A stretch of DNA of 64,000 nucleotides. Origin: Fasciolopsis buskii (lineage: Eukaryota; Platyhelminthes; Trematoda; Plagiorchiida; Fasciolidae). A model generated the notes under the pieces. That model ran no database searches, was not told the DNA's origin, and was given only the letters and a program-made list of their open reading frames with translations. Made by a program: the position numbers and the translations under genes. Each line of letters opens with the position of its first letter. Within the stretch, counting starts at the first letter, position 1. Positions 1 to 10,535 of this stretch are shown one piece after another. The stretch is from positions 156,624 to 220,623 of the forward strand of contig LUCM01004079.1 of assembly GCA_008360955.1 (NCBI GenBank), given 5' to 3'.

Positions 1-2494
1 TGTTTTTTTTAAACAGCAATAATTCCGATCATTTGCAACGGAAGAAGGAGATCGGCGACCATGTTCGAATCGAATATCGGACAAGACTTTAACAAAATAA
101 CGGTGATAGAATTGTAGCGCAGCCAGTGAAAAAGCGCGCACACAGATCGATTGAAAGTTTCCCCGGCAAGGAAGGCCACAATTTCCGACCGAGGTAATAA
201 CCCACAACTATGTTTTCTTATTCACTTTCAATTTTCAGTGATTATAATTTGATTTCCATTTTTCCACCCTTGGCCCTGAGCACGTCTCAGGTAGATAATT
301 TCGCAATAAGTGATCAAACATGTGTGAAACTTCCCTATCCAAATTACCTCAAAGGTTACTCCACAATATGTAAAATGCAGACATGGCCTCAATTCCGACA
401 CTTACTGTATTCGCTTTCTTACATGTATATATATGATGCCAAATAGTAGAGATCACTGTCCAGTTTGATGTTCCCTTATCTCATTCAGCCTTCTTATCAT
501 CATCACTGTATTCTGGGTAAAACTTATGGGGAAATCGATAATCTAGATTCATCTCACATTGATTGTAACCAGTCAGGATCAGATCAGTAGCTCAAACCAA
601 AAAGCCACATATATTTCGCCTGACTGATTCTTTCTGACCAGGTGTATTTAGCAGGTTGTCGGTTTGCCCTACACGGAGTAGTTGCTTGTCGATGATGATT
701 GGACAAATTAATGAGCAATTTGAGGAATAACATTCCTTCTCCAGCCAGTTTTCGATCGCTTGAGCCCCTATTTTCCTGCTAGACCGAATAGCAAATTTTG
801 ATGATTGTCAAACATCCACAGAAATAGACAGGGGAAATTTGTGCTCACTCTCTTCTGCTGCATGGTTCCAGCTCGGTGATGAAGCACCGTTTGGAAGATT
901 TTACTTCTGGCACGAATTGTGGCTCCGTGCTACATGATTGTGACTGTGAGTCGGCAATTTCATTTATTTATTTCCGAATCGCCTTGTGCCCCGGGGTTGA
1001 CGAAATCGATTCTGAATAAACTGCATTTCTCAAGTTACGTATCAGTTGTGATCGGTTTTATATTCTCTTCAAAATGATGCATCCATTGCTGAGGGCAGAG
1101 CAGAACAGAAGCCGTATGTTTGTTAGTCACCCTACTGGCCCCGATGAGACTGAGATACACTGTTTAGATTTGTGATAGGCTGACTTAGATAACCCTGTCG
1201 CATTCTTTCACACAAAATGTTGCATATCAGTGTGAGCGTGATAAAAAGAACAGCGCAAATAAAACTGGTCATTAAGTTTGCATGCTGCCATCCGGAGAGG
1301 GGTTCAACGTACAGTTAAACAGCCGTAATCACAGTTAGTGAACCGTTCGAACTCCCGTTCACGGTCGGATGCCACCAGATTGGGTAAAACCTAACAGTCC
1401 AGGGTCAAGAGTTTGCATCAAAATCCGAAGGAATTTAGTTGAATCGGGTTTGGTGATCGAAGTCTAGAAGATGATCAGTGCGTCAGAATTTGCAGATGTT
1501 TTCGCTCCATGTAGACAGAAGTTCCAATGAGGATGTTGACTCGTCCTAGAAGAGAAGTCGCGTTCTGGTGTGCCCATTTACTGTGTTCTGTCAGTGCACT
1601 AAACTTGGTGGATAGAGCTGAAGATAAGAAAGTGGTTGTATTCCTTCGTTCTTTAAAAGGAATAATAATTTGTAAGAAATATGACTAATTGCATCTCAGA
1701 ATATTCCATTTCTATGGAAGATGCTAGTCTACGTCCTGGCAAAACCGAAACAACATTTCATTTGAGTGAGAGACAATCTGGGTAGTTGGTCAGAGTATTC
1801 GTCTACTGAGTTTCATTCTCAGAATACCGTTCCATTCAGACGAGAAAATGGACATATCGCAAGTTTTCTACCGTGACAACCTACTAGAAAGAAACTAGAA
1901 ATAAGGATGTGCTTTGCAGTTGTTTTTTCGACTTACTAACATCATAAATGCAAGTTCAACGAGACTACCGATGCAATACAGATTAGGAAATCTTAACGGG
2001 TTCTATTCAATCGAAAGATGCTCAGTTTTACACAAATTGACTTTTGTGTAAACGTCAAAAGAAAATTGTACATCTCATCGCGAATCTTGAGTCTGAAGCT
2101 CCGGTGGATGCCGCATATTACACAACTTCAAATAGCAAGATTCATGACCTGAAAGAAATTACTCTTTAGGGTGAAGGATGTCGATCCCAACCGAATAAGG
2201 ATTGGCTTCGTCTAGAATTTCGGGTTTACAACAGTTAGACCGAGGAAAAATTACGGACATGCCTGAGCACGGTTCCTGCGAAACTTATAAACTCATGAAA
2301 CGCTTAGTATTTGAGCTAGATCAAAAAGTTCCGATATAAACGCTAATCAAATGCGCTTGCTTAACCGTCTCAAAGTCCCACGGGAATGCGAGACAACCGA
2401 AACCATACAATCGCCGTCACTACTCGCATGGTTAGAACGCTCACTGGCGTTCGTTCGACCCTGTGGTGTTCTCTTTCATCTTTTACCTTACAAT
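1..2494. other. No recognised feature
   Basis: I see neither coding homology nor a repeat shared with the rest of the window. One 78-codon open frame near 210-446 is within chance expectation. Confidence 0.6.
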
Positions 2495-2656
2495 TTTTTA
2501 TTAAAGAAGCAACAATTTACATCAATTTTCAGGAAGAGAGCCTCAGCCAGTAGAGCGCTGCCAAGTGGGGAAGTTGACCGGCGGTGGGAGGACTCGAACC
2601 CGCGACCTTCACGTTTAAACCCCACGACCCTATCCATTTGGCCATCGCCGACCGAA
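2495..2656 (-). mobile_element. SINE family A, copy 1 (tRNA-derived)
   Basis: Read on the minus strand, it has a tRNA-like head with an A-box-like TGGCCAAATGGATAGGG and a B-box GGGTTCGAGTCC about 45 bases later, the spacing of a type-2 RNA polymerase III promoter. A shared body follows (CAACTTCCCCACTTGGCAGC), then TTCCTGAAA and an AT-rich tail with TAATAAA. The same order recurs in five other places in the window, which is what marks it as a dispersed element. An open reading frame across it on the plus strand is the antisense of the SINE, not a gene. Confidence 0.85.
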
Positions 2657-4620
2657 GTATTCAACTGGTTAATTGGCGAGATGGGTGCAAATGAACAGAG
2701 ACATTTCGAGTTGTCAAAAGATGCATTTAGTGCAACACACTGGTCATCGCCATCTTAGGGTGAAACAAGCAACACCGTGGCGTCGCATATGAATAAAATT
2801 GAGGAAAACTGAATGCTTACAGGTAAAATGTTCACCGTCCTGGAGCCACAATATCCAAAGATAGTGTGATGCTTTGGACCAGATTAAATGTATGCTTTTT
2901 TGATTACACTTGACTCCTGTTTCACGTTTGTTAACTGACTCCACCGAGAATTAACTGGCATTTCGGCGACTTGTTAGAAAAAATGATCGTCGATAATTTA
3001 AGGGGAGAGCGTTTTGGGAACTTTGACTGTGTTCTCGGTCTTGGCCGTTAGTTTCAACTTGGTGAAGTTTGCAAAACTCGGCGAATTACAAACGAAATAA
3101 AACGAAGTGGATAACCAAGTAGCTTATCCATTTACGTGCCACAAATTAAAACCTTATTAGGGACCGAGATTTCGACGCCAAATTGTGGATGAGTAGTGTT
3201 AGGGCGAAGTCTCCTTGAGGGAAACTCTTGGCATTTAGAACCCAGGACAAAAAATAAGACTATCAATTAAATCGTGTATATCTCCATTCGCAAGCTTATC
3301 AAACACAGTCAAATTTGGGCACAAACATTAGTGCATGCCGTATTTGGTGAATTAAGATGCAGGACAAAATTATCTACTCACCAGTGATTGCAACAGAAAA
3401 TGCATAACATAAGTATAAAATTGCCATAAGATTTCTCTCAATTTAGCCCTAACAAGTACTATGTAAAATCACGCACAAATTTCCGTATGCCCTAGGATCA
3501 GGGTGCCCATTTTAACTTGAATTCTATCACGATCTACTATCACTTTTCCAGTGTTCGCCAAGTATCATCTTATGGTATTTGTAGATTCATCGGTTGAACG
3601 TAAAACATGCTATCTTTTTGTGTCTGATGAGAGATTGTGCCGGACTGACAAACACCGGGGATTCACTCAGGGCCTGCGAACGAACCAACACATGATACGT
3701 TTAGTGAATGAAACAACCGGTAATATTTTGTAGCAAACAAGCTATTAGCAGCACATTTATCGCGTTGGAATAGACGGATGGTCTTGGTCATCTCCAGTGA
3801 GCTCTATCAAATTTTTTCCGCTGTTCCTTTCACCAAGATGCTTTAGTCGCTTCTCGTAGTTTTGCTTCGACAAACCGAGATGTGGTGTAGCGACAGGAAT
3901 TGTGGGTCTCTTAAAAACAGGCAAATTATTCTTCATTTTCCCAGCTTGTTAGCCTCTATGGCAAAAGTAACCAATCTGTGCTCCTGAACCAAATCTGGAT
4001 TGGATTAACCTTCTCGCATACGCGCTTACGAGAATCTTAAAGTTTCCTTGGTTAACTCTCCATTGGGGCATTTGTAGTCACAAGGCTGCGTTAATGGGAA
4101 TGTGATACAGATTTTGTAAAGAATGAATTGAGGTGTGCTGTCAAGTTCCCATGGACAATGACAGTTACATACCACTTTGCGTGGGCACTATACATGCCTT
4201 TAGGAGGCGATCGATCACAGACCAATGCATGCAGATTCTGTCTAGAAATTAGCATTACCCATTAGTAATACTCGTGGTTCTGCCTAGGTACAATTTCTGT
4301 CAAAGGCTATGGCTAGAGATCTTATGAAGAAAGCATATGTCAGTCACGAACTGATGTGGCATGCCTTTAGATCAACACCCTTCAAATACACGTTCAGCTA
4401 CACTGTAAATTTATAGTTTCCATGGGATGGTCTTTCGGCTTGGGCCAATTTCGCCGGAGCATCTGGAGATTGAAGGAAGGACAGGTCAGCTTGACCCGGC
4501 TCGTCTCGTCATTCGGGGAAATAATGTACCCATCTTTTCGTGTTGGCCAACCTCAGTACCACGATTCCATTTGGTTGATGAGATCGGAAACTCATCATCA
4601 ATCAGATTCCAGTGAAAAAC
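2657..4620. other. No recognised feature
   Basis: Only short chance open frames were seen. A 62-codon frame starting at 4427 reads smoothly just before repeat C and may be part of the same unknown element. Confidence 0.55.
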
Positions 4621-4905
4621 CAACAAAGGAGTGCACTAGTATACGGATGGCTGGTCAAAGGAGCATCGGATACGCATACCTTGCGGATGGCAATCAACGC
4701 AAAACTGATCGTGTGCTTCCAGAGAAATTTTATTCATCCATCCGTATGTGAAGCATACTACGGAGAAGAAAAACCAATGTTTTCGGGCCTTGTGTTCCCT
4801 TTCTCAAGGTTAGCCTAGCCTGACCAACGAAAATCCTCCCACGAATCACAACGCGATTTTTAAATGGACTTATCATTCATTCATGCTGCTAACGATTCAA
4901 ATACG
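4621..4905 (+). repeat. Dispersed repeat family C, copy 1
   Basis: About 285 bp reappear in two rearranged blocks at 54.6-54.9 kb. Shared segments include TCGTGTGCTTCC, the run TATGTGAAGCATACTACGG followed by AGAAGAAAAA, CGGGCCTTGTG and CCTGACCAACGAAAATCCTCC, and the end CTAACGATTCAAAT. Short open frames across it are not recognisable proteins. The element class is unknown. Confidence 0.7.
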
Positions 4906-6208
4906 TTTCTATTGAGAACAATCATTTCTAGTTAAGAATTAACGAATTGGATGAAGAAGAAAATATCGTTAATAAAGTAATGGCTGATTTCAGTCCTGAT
5001 ACTGAGAACTCGTCAACGCAAGCCTGAACTGAATCGTAGATTTTCCTTACCCCGAAACAGATGTTCTTATCAACCAAACAAAAAGTCAGTCAACGAAATC
5101 ACCATTCAAACTAATCATCCCACCAATGTAACAATACAAATCAACTACCAAGGGTGAACTAATTGCCCATTGCTAGTCAGTTACTTTCTGCTGGCACGTT
5201 GGAAAAATAAAGTTGAGATGGAAGGTTAGGTTATTTGCAGTAGATCACCGAATAACGAAGTTCCAATGTACCAACATATTTCAGATGAATGAAAGACCGT
5301 CCGTTCTACTCGTTCCAATCGCTAAGTCTAGCGCATTACAAGTGGGGACAATGACTAAAATACTCATTCGGTTATCTCATTCTCAGTGACTATCATTCAA
5401 TTGCTAAGATATTCGCTGAAGATCTACGTTTTTTTTAAACAAGAACAATTCCATTTAGGATATGCCCTACGAATTTGTGCATATCACAGAAAAGCCTACG
5501 GGAATTAACGAAAAACGGTAAAGAAAAGTCAACTAATGGACTCTTGTTGCAGAATTTTGTCTGCTGTTCTAAATGACCACAGGTGAATTTCATATTCAAT
5601 GGGTGTTGTGAAGACCAGTCTGGGCTTACAAAGTACCGATTGCAAGCATTTATGCGCACTGATAGTCCTGAAATTTCAGGTTTCAACATTAACCAAATGC
5701 ATTTGATGAATTGAGGAGACATTACTCGTTCTGGAGCATCAAACCTTTCACTCCGCAAATACTTTGAAGTCTGGTAACTGCGAACCATCATCGTGGGGTC
5801 GTTCAGCTTCTGCTACTTTGTGAGCACATAGTCCAACCTAGACAGAACAGTGTTAGAAACGAAACACTATAGAACTGAAGGCAATAAACTCGCCAAAGTA
5901 AAACCTTCCCCAATGCAGGTTGATGTTCTACTGGTAAAGATTTTGTGACTGCGCCATGGAGTAGGTTTCGGATATTTGATGCCCAGCAATGCATTAACAA
6001 CTGTCACTTTGCATGCAAGGAACATGAACTGCATTTGAGTGGCTGCGCTACAATTCTGTGTCATTCTGCTTCGTTTTGTTCTCGGATTTTTGGTTTCATT
6101 ATTTTCTTTGTTCGCCGCTACATTCGCTCGGAATTACTTTTGTTCAAAAACAGTATCACTTATCAACATAGACCAGGATAACGCTTTGCTGCACTTCAAA
6201 GACCTTCT
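4906..6208. other. No recognised feature
   Basis: A 118-codon minus-strand frame (5435-5791) resembles no family I know and is within chance length. Nothing else was seen. Confidence 0.55.
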
Positions 6209-6806
6209 CATCAATCTAGAAAAGGCGTTCGTGCTGGCTGGCAGGCTGCTCTCAAATGCACACTTCCAGCCAAGATGTCCATCCCGGCTTTGGTGAGTGC
6301 CAACATCCATTCTCTCTCTCTCTCGCGATGAAAATATCGGATCTGTCCTTCACACAGGATCCATCTGCATACAAGATTCATGGCGGAACCGGGATATCAC
6401 CGATACACTCATTTCGATAGAGAGCTTGAGACACTACCTACTGGACAGAGTTTCAGACAAGAAGACTGGAGGCGGTGTGGCAACTTGCATAAACTTCTAA
6501 TCTGGCAAGTCCGAAGTTGTTTATACAAACTCGCTAAACGGAATTGACTGTCTTGTGATGCAGGGTCATTCCAGGCTTGGTTACCATTCCAGTACAATCA
6601 TAAAGAAGCTATATACTGCCCGTTTGAGCTCGTGACACAATATCACATCGGTTATCGACCATTTTCTAGTATTTGTTGTTCCTCTTCTTGAAGGCAATCT
6701 GCATATATTTGTAGGTAATTTCACTCTTGAATCAAACCAACCATTGACTGTAGTTGATTTGACTGACCCTGCATTTCGCCCACCAGAGACGACTTCGCTT
6801 AAGTAG
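6209..6806 (+). pseudogene. LINE (non-LTR retrotransposon) endonuclease relic
   Basis: Three stretches match the apurinic-like endonuclease domain of LINE ORF2. First is MSIPALVSANIHS (to ~6312), equivalent to the N-terminal SANVRSL motif. Next is ICIQDSWRNRDITDTLISIE then the RVSDKKTGGGVATCIN segment (6360-6497), equivalent to ETWL...DSL...GGGVAIYV. Last is LLEGNLHIFVGNFTLESNQ (6684-6740), equivalent to the catalytic GDFN strand. A TC-repeat at 6311-6324 shifts the frame between the first and second pieces, a TAA ends the second at 6498-6500, and catalytic residues are changed (ETW to DSW, GDFN to GNFT). No reverse transcriptase sequence follows. The pattern is closest to CR1-like LINEs, by family knowledge only. 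Confidence 0.75.
6311..6324 (+). repeat. TC microsatellite inside LINE relic
   Basis: Seven TC units lie at the point where the LINE endonuclease frame shifts, so the repeat probably grew there and broke the reading frame. Confidence 0.9.
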
Positions 6807-8680
6807 AATCATCACCAACCAACCTGATTTATTTTCCCCGAAATTGCGTGCTCAAATTTCGAACAGCGATCATACTGTCTGCTTCTATTAAGGTCCAAGT
6901 CTTATTACAGTTCTGCCTTCTAATCCTTCAAGCAAAAATTAAGTCCAAGTTCGCCTCTGTAGTCGTGTACACAACAGCCATACTCTTATTCATAAATCCC
7001 TTCCGCTCGCATCTGCCCATTTCTACTTTGAACCCTGCTCAGTAAAGTCAAACATTTTACAGAGACAGTTAATTCAATTTATGTTATGCGGTGTCTCTCA
7101 GGAACCCTGCTCGTTTTAAATGGCCGTATCTCCACCTGAAAACTGAAATCTGTATTCACATTCATGGAGCACTTCTACTAATCCTGTAATAAGTCAAGCG
7201 TGTGGCATATTTCCAGCTTAGTGGAAGCTGAAATCCAACGCATCGGCACTGCATTTGCAGCCTGAGTGGTAACAACAACGGATTCGTGTGGCAAGGCATT
7301 CGACTGTTTTGTGGGAAGAAAAAGAAACATGCAAAATTTTCTGCGGATGTCGATCAATCATGTTTTCATTCATCGTTGCACTTATACAATATAATCAAAA
7401 GAATGGTGCATCTCAACCCCGTTCTGCATGAGTCATGGTATTTCCGGTAGCAACGAGCTTATCATAGTCTAGAAAATATTTTCATTCTCTGAATCATCAC
7501 CACTCTTCTAAAGTGAGATCTAGAAACTTGAGTACTAGTTGGACCATTTCCTAGTAATCACTAGTTTGATTTCGAGGTACCCATGAAGTGGAGCGGTTAA
7601 CAGATGAAAACCCAGATGAAGTAAGTTGCACTTTCTCAAAACCAAGTACAGATTCGTTCTTTGGCTGATTTCCTTTTTCAGCCAGAATCCATCCGCCAAA
7701 TTCTTCTTACGACAAACGCTGCATCGTAGTGGTAGAATAATAAAACCGGAGGCCATCTTTGGCTCAAATTTTCTGGACATAGAAGCTCGGTTCACGTGAC
7801 GAATTCACAAGCAAAACACTGACCATTTTGATAGTCAACATATGTGAATCGTAGCCTTTGTTTTGCATGACAACTAACGACAAACAGCAGACACCCTTGA
7901 GAAGAAAATCATACTGTATTGATTTAAATTTTTTCGGGCAATTGCGTCATTTCAACGTAAATTTCGCTGTAAGTAAGGGACGTATTTGCTCATTTCAATG
8001 CCTAGGTGATAGAGCACCGAATCTGTAATTCCTCGGCCGGAACCATCTGGTACCTCTGAGTTGGCCCTCTCCGTTGACAATGGACAACATGCTTTGGGCG
8101 CCATAGTTCTCGTGCTCTGTGCGCTGCTTAGAAATAAAATACTCACTGCCGAATTCAATTCAAGGTTGAAGCGATTCAACTCATTGATGAAATATCCGGT
8201 GGGTAGATGTGCAAGCTACGGTCACAGCTGTCCGTTAAATTCCGACTTACTGGCAGTTTGGTCGATCTACATGGAATGAGATTCATCTTCACTAATTTTC
8301 AACAAACATTCTGGAAGCACGTTAGGTGGGACTTTCGTTTGTCTGTCAATCTACACCCGGTGCCCTGACAATTAGGCAGTTCACAGGAATGAATTAAGAT
8401 TTGTACAGTGGGATAGGATATTTTAATTTGTTCTTCTCAGGAGTGGGAATGGAATGTGACAATTGTTTCGTGCCACATGGACGACATCATGAGAAAGACT
8501 TCCAAGCTGGAAGTGCCATCTTTACAGAGAACTTGGATGATTTCGCGTTGGACTCAGACCATGAACTGGCATTTTATGCAAATAAACACCGAGCGATTCA
8601 TCACCCTAAAGCGCCTCGAAGTGGAACAAAGTTCACCGGATTAGCATGTTCACAGATATTTGCGAAATAACACTGAACTC
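6807..8680. other. Unassigned; one strong splice-acceptor-like site
   Basis: A pyrimidine-rich TTTGTTCTTCTCAG at about 8428-8441 precedes a frame that stays open to a stop at 8668-8670 (GMECDNCFVPHGRHHEKDF at its start), with AATAAA about 30 bp later. It could be a terminal exon of an unrecognised gene, but no homology is visible. Confidence 0.4.
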
Positions 8681-9192
8681 GTATTCATGCCAATACATAA
8701 CAATAAATATGGTCTGGAGATGTTTCAAGGGAAATTGTCGGTTTGCCGTCACATCAGTTCACAACTCTAATGAATGCGTCTGTGTGTATGTGTAATTGAT
8801 CAATTTGTCATACGATCAGGTTGTAGACCACTTGTTGGATAATGACAAGTGGGCCAGGGAAGTTTAAGAATGCTTTTCGCACCATCTACAAAGTTAGGAG
8901 CGGACAATCAAGAACTGACAAGTGTCGCATCTTGAACACAGCCGAAGCCGTATGTATCCGCTTGTGTAACCCCCTCTATGTGCTCAGAAACAATTTGTCC
9001 AGACTCTTAAACTTCCCTGGCCCACTTGTCATTATCCAACAAGTGGTTTACAACCTGATCGTGTGACAAATTGATCAACTACACATACACACAGACGCAT
9101 TCTTAGAGTTATGAACTGATGTGACCGCAAACCGACAATTTCCCTTGAACCATCTCCACACCGTATTTAATGTTATGCATTGGCATGAATAT
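8681..9192. repeat. Large fold-back inverted repeat
   Basis: The arm 8681-8869 is the reverse complement of 9005-9192 at roughly 93% identity, with about a dozen substitutions and one indel, enclosing a 135-bp unique loop (8870-9004). Each arm also contains a small hairpin: CCACTTGT (8828-8835) with ACAAGTGG (8845-8852). No open frame or transposase homology is seen in loop or arms. It could be an inverted duplication or two opposed copies of an unnamed element. Confidence 0.9.
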
Positions 9193-10349
9193 CAATAACT
9201 GAAACGAGCTTGTTCACCACGTTGTGTTGTTCTTATTGTGTTCTGTGGGATTTTTCAAAAATTTAGCACTTAACTCTTGCGAAGTGTCATAGCTGACTTT
9301 CTTCAGTTTGAATCGTCTTTTCACATTGACCCGGTTGCAGAAAATGCCCTGATCCCACCAGCTAGGTGGATGTATATTCATCGAGGGTTGATAGATTGAA
9401 GCCGATGGCTTGTCTTACGAGGGGTCTTCATCCGCACATGTTTCCCGGTAACTTACAAAATGGGAGCGAGTAGATGTCTTCCCAGGTTACGAACTGCAAT
9501 GCCCCAGTCGACTTAATGGACATTCCATGTTCACACACGTCCATTTTCGATGCAGGGGGAGAATGCATCTTTTGTGGATTACGGCTGGGGTAAAACGAGT
9601 AGTTTAAGTAGCTAGTTTTCACGTCAGGGACGGAGGACTTTTCGCACAAACCTTCTAATGCTTCCTTAGACTTTCGAAGCGGTTCAATTTTTCTTGCTTA
9701 CTTCGGTTGAACAAACGGTCCGCCAGTACCACAAACTGGTTAAATATTGCCAGACAGGCTCGAAATTGGCGTTAACCTATAACGGGATTTCACCGTAACT
9801 TGAGTTGATCGATTTTACTTCAAATAACAAATTGGTAATCTATTTGATTTCGTTTTCAGATAGGTTTTCCCAACTGGAGCTTGGTGAAATAGAAATTACA
9901 GAATGATTGCAGTCTGTACGAACGAGGATAATGAGGCTATTCGTCTCGGTCGGTAATATTACTAATGGTTTGCAGTAGTACTGGCTTCTATTCGTTAGAT
10001 TAGGTAAACAGGTTCCTAGTGTTATTTTGGTGAACGAAGAAGGAATATTCCAACTTACTCGCCAGAGATGTCGCAAAAATCCGAAATAAATCATTTTTGA
10101 CGGGATCCTGACACAAACACGAACCGGGCAACCGATGTCCAGGGTAACGCGCTCAGTAAAATAGTAGTAAGCCGGAAAAATGTCCGTACATGTAATAAGT
10201 ACATGCAGAATCCGGATTAAACCAAACTGGTAATTTCACGTGTGTGTGTGTGTGTGTGTGTCACGGTTTGTGTGCACACCTACTTCCCGTGTATTCATTG
10301 GGTTTGATGACCTGAAAAATCCTAGGTAACATTTTAGCTTTTATTTTTT
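9193..10349. other. No recognised feature
   Basis: Apart from the GT microsatellite, nothing is supported. A minus-strand frame of about 80 codons (9697-9452) ends at a GTAAGT donor-like site without homology. Confidence 0.5.
10240..10261 (+). repeat. GT microsatellite, 11 units
   Basis: An uninterrupted GT dinucleotide run of 22 bases, about 90 bp from family A SINE copy 2. Confidence 0.97.
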
Positions 10350-10535
10350 ATTTCATTTTTAATAATGAAACAAGAATTTATATCATTTCTCAGGAACGGG
10401 GCCGCGGCCAGCAGAGGGCTGTCAAATGGGGAAGTTGACCGGCGGTGGGAAGATTCGAACCCGCGATCTTCACGTCCAAATGCTACGAGGTTCACGTCCA
10501 AATGTCGTGACCTTGTCCTTTTGGTCACCGCCGGA
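10350..10535 (-). mobile_element. SINE family A, copy 2, with internal duplication
   Basis: This is a minus-strand copy with B-box GGGTTCGAATC, the CCCCATTTGACAGC body and a TTCATTATTAAAA-type tail. It differs from the other copies by a 22-bp tandem duplication in the anticodon-arm region: TTCACGTCCAAATG occurs at 10469-10482 and again at 10491-10504 on the plus strand. This lengthens the A-to-B-box distance by 22 bases. Confidence 0.85.

Noticed and set aside
8442..8670. Possible terminal exon after a strong acceptor, ending before the fold-back
   Set aside because: Two phases stay open over most of it, no homology is visible and no partner exon was found.
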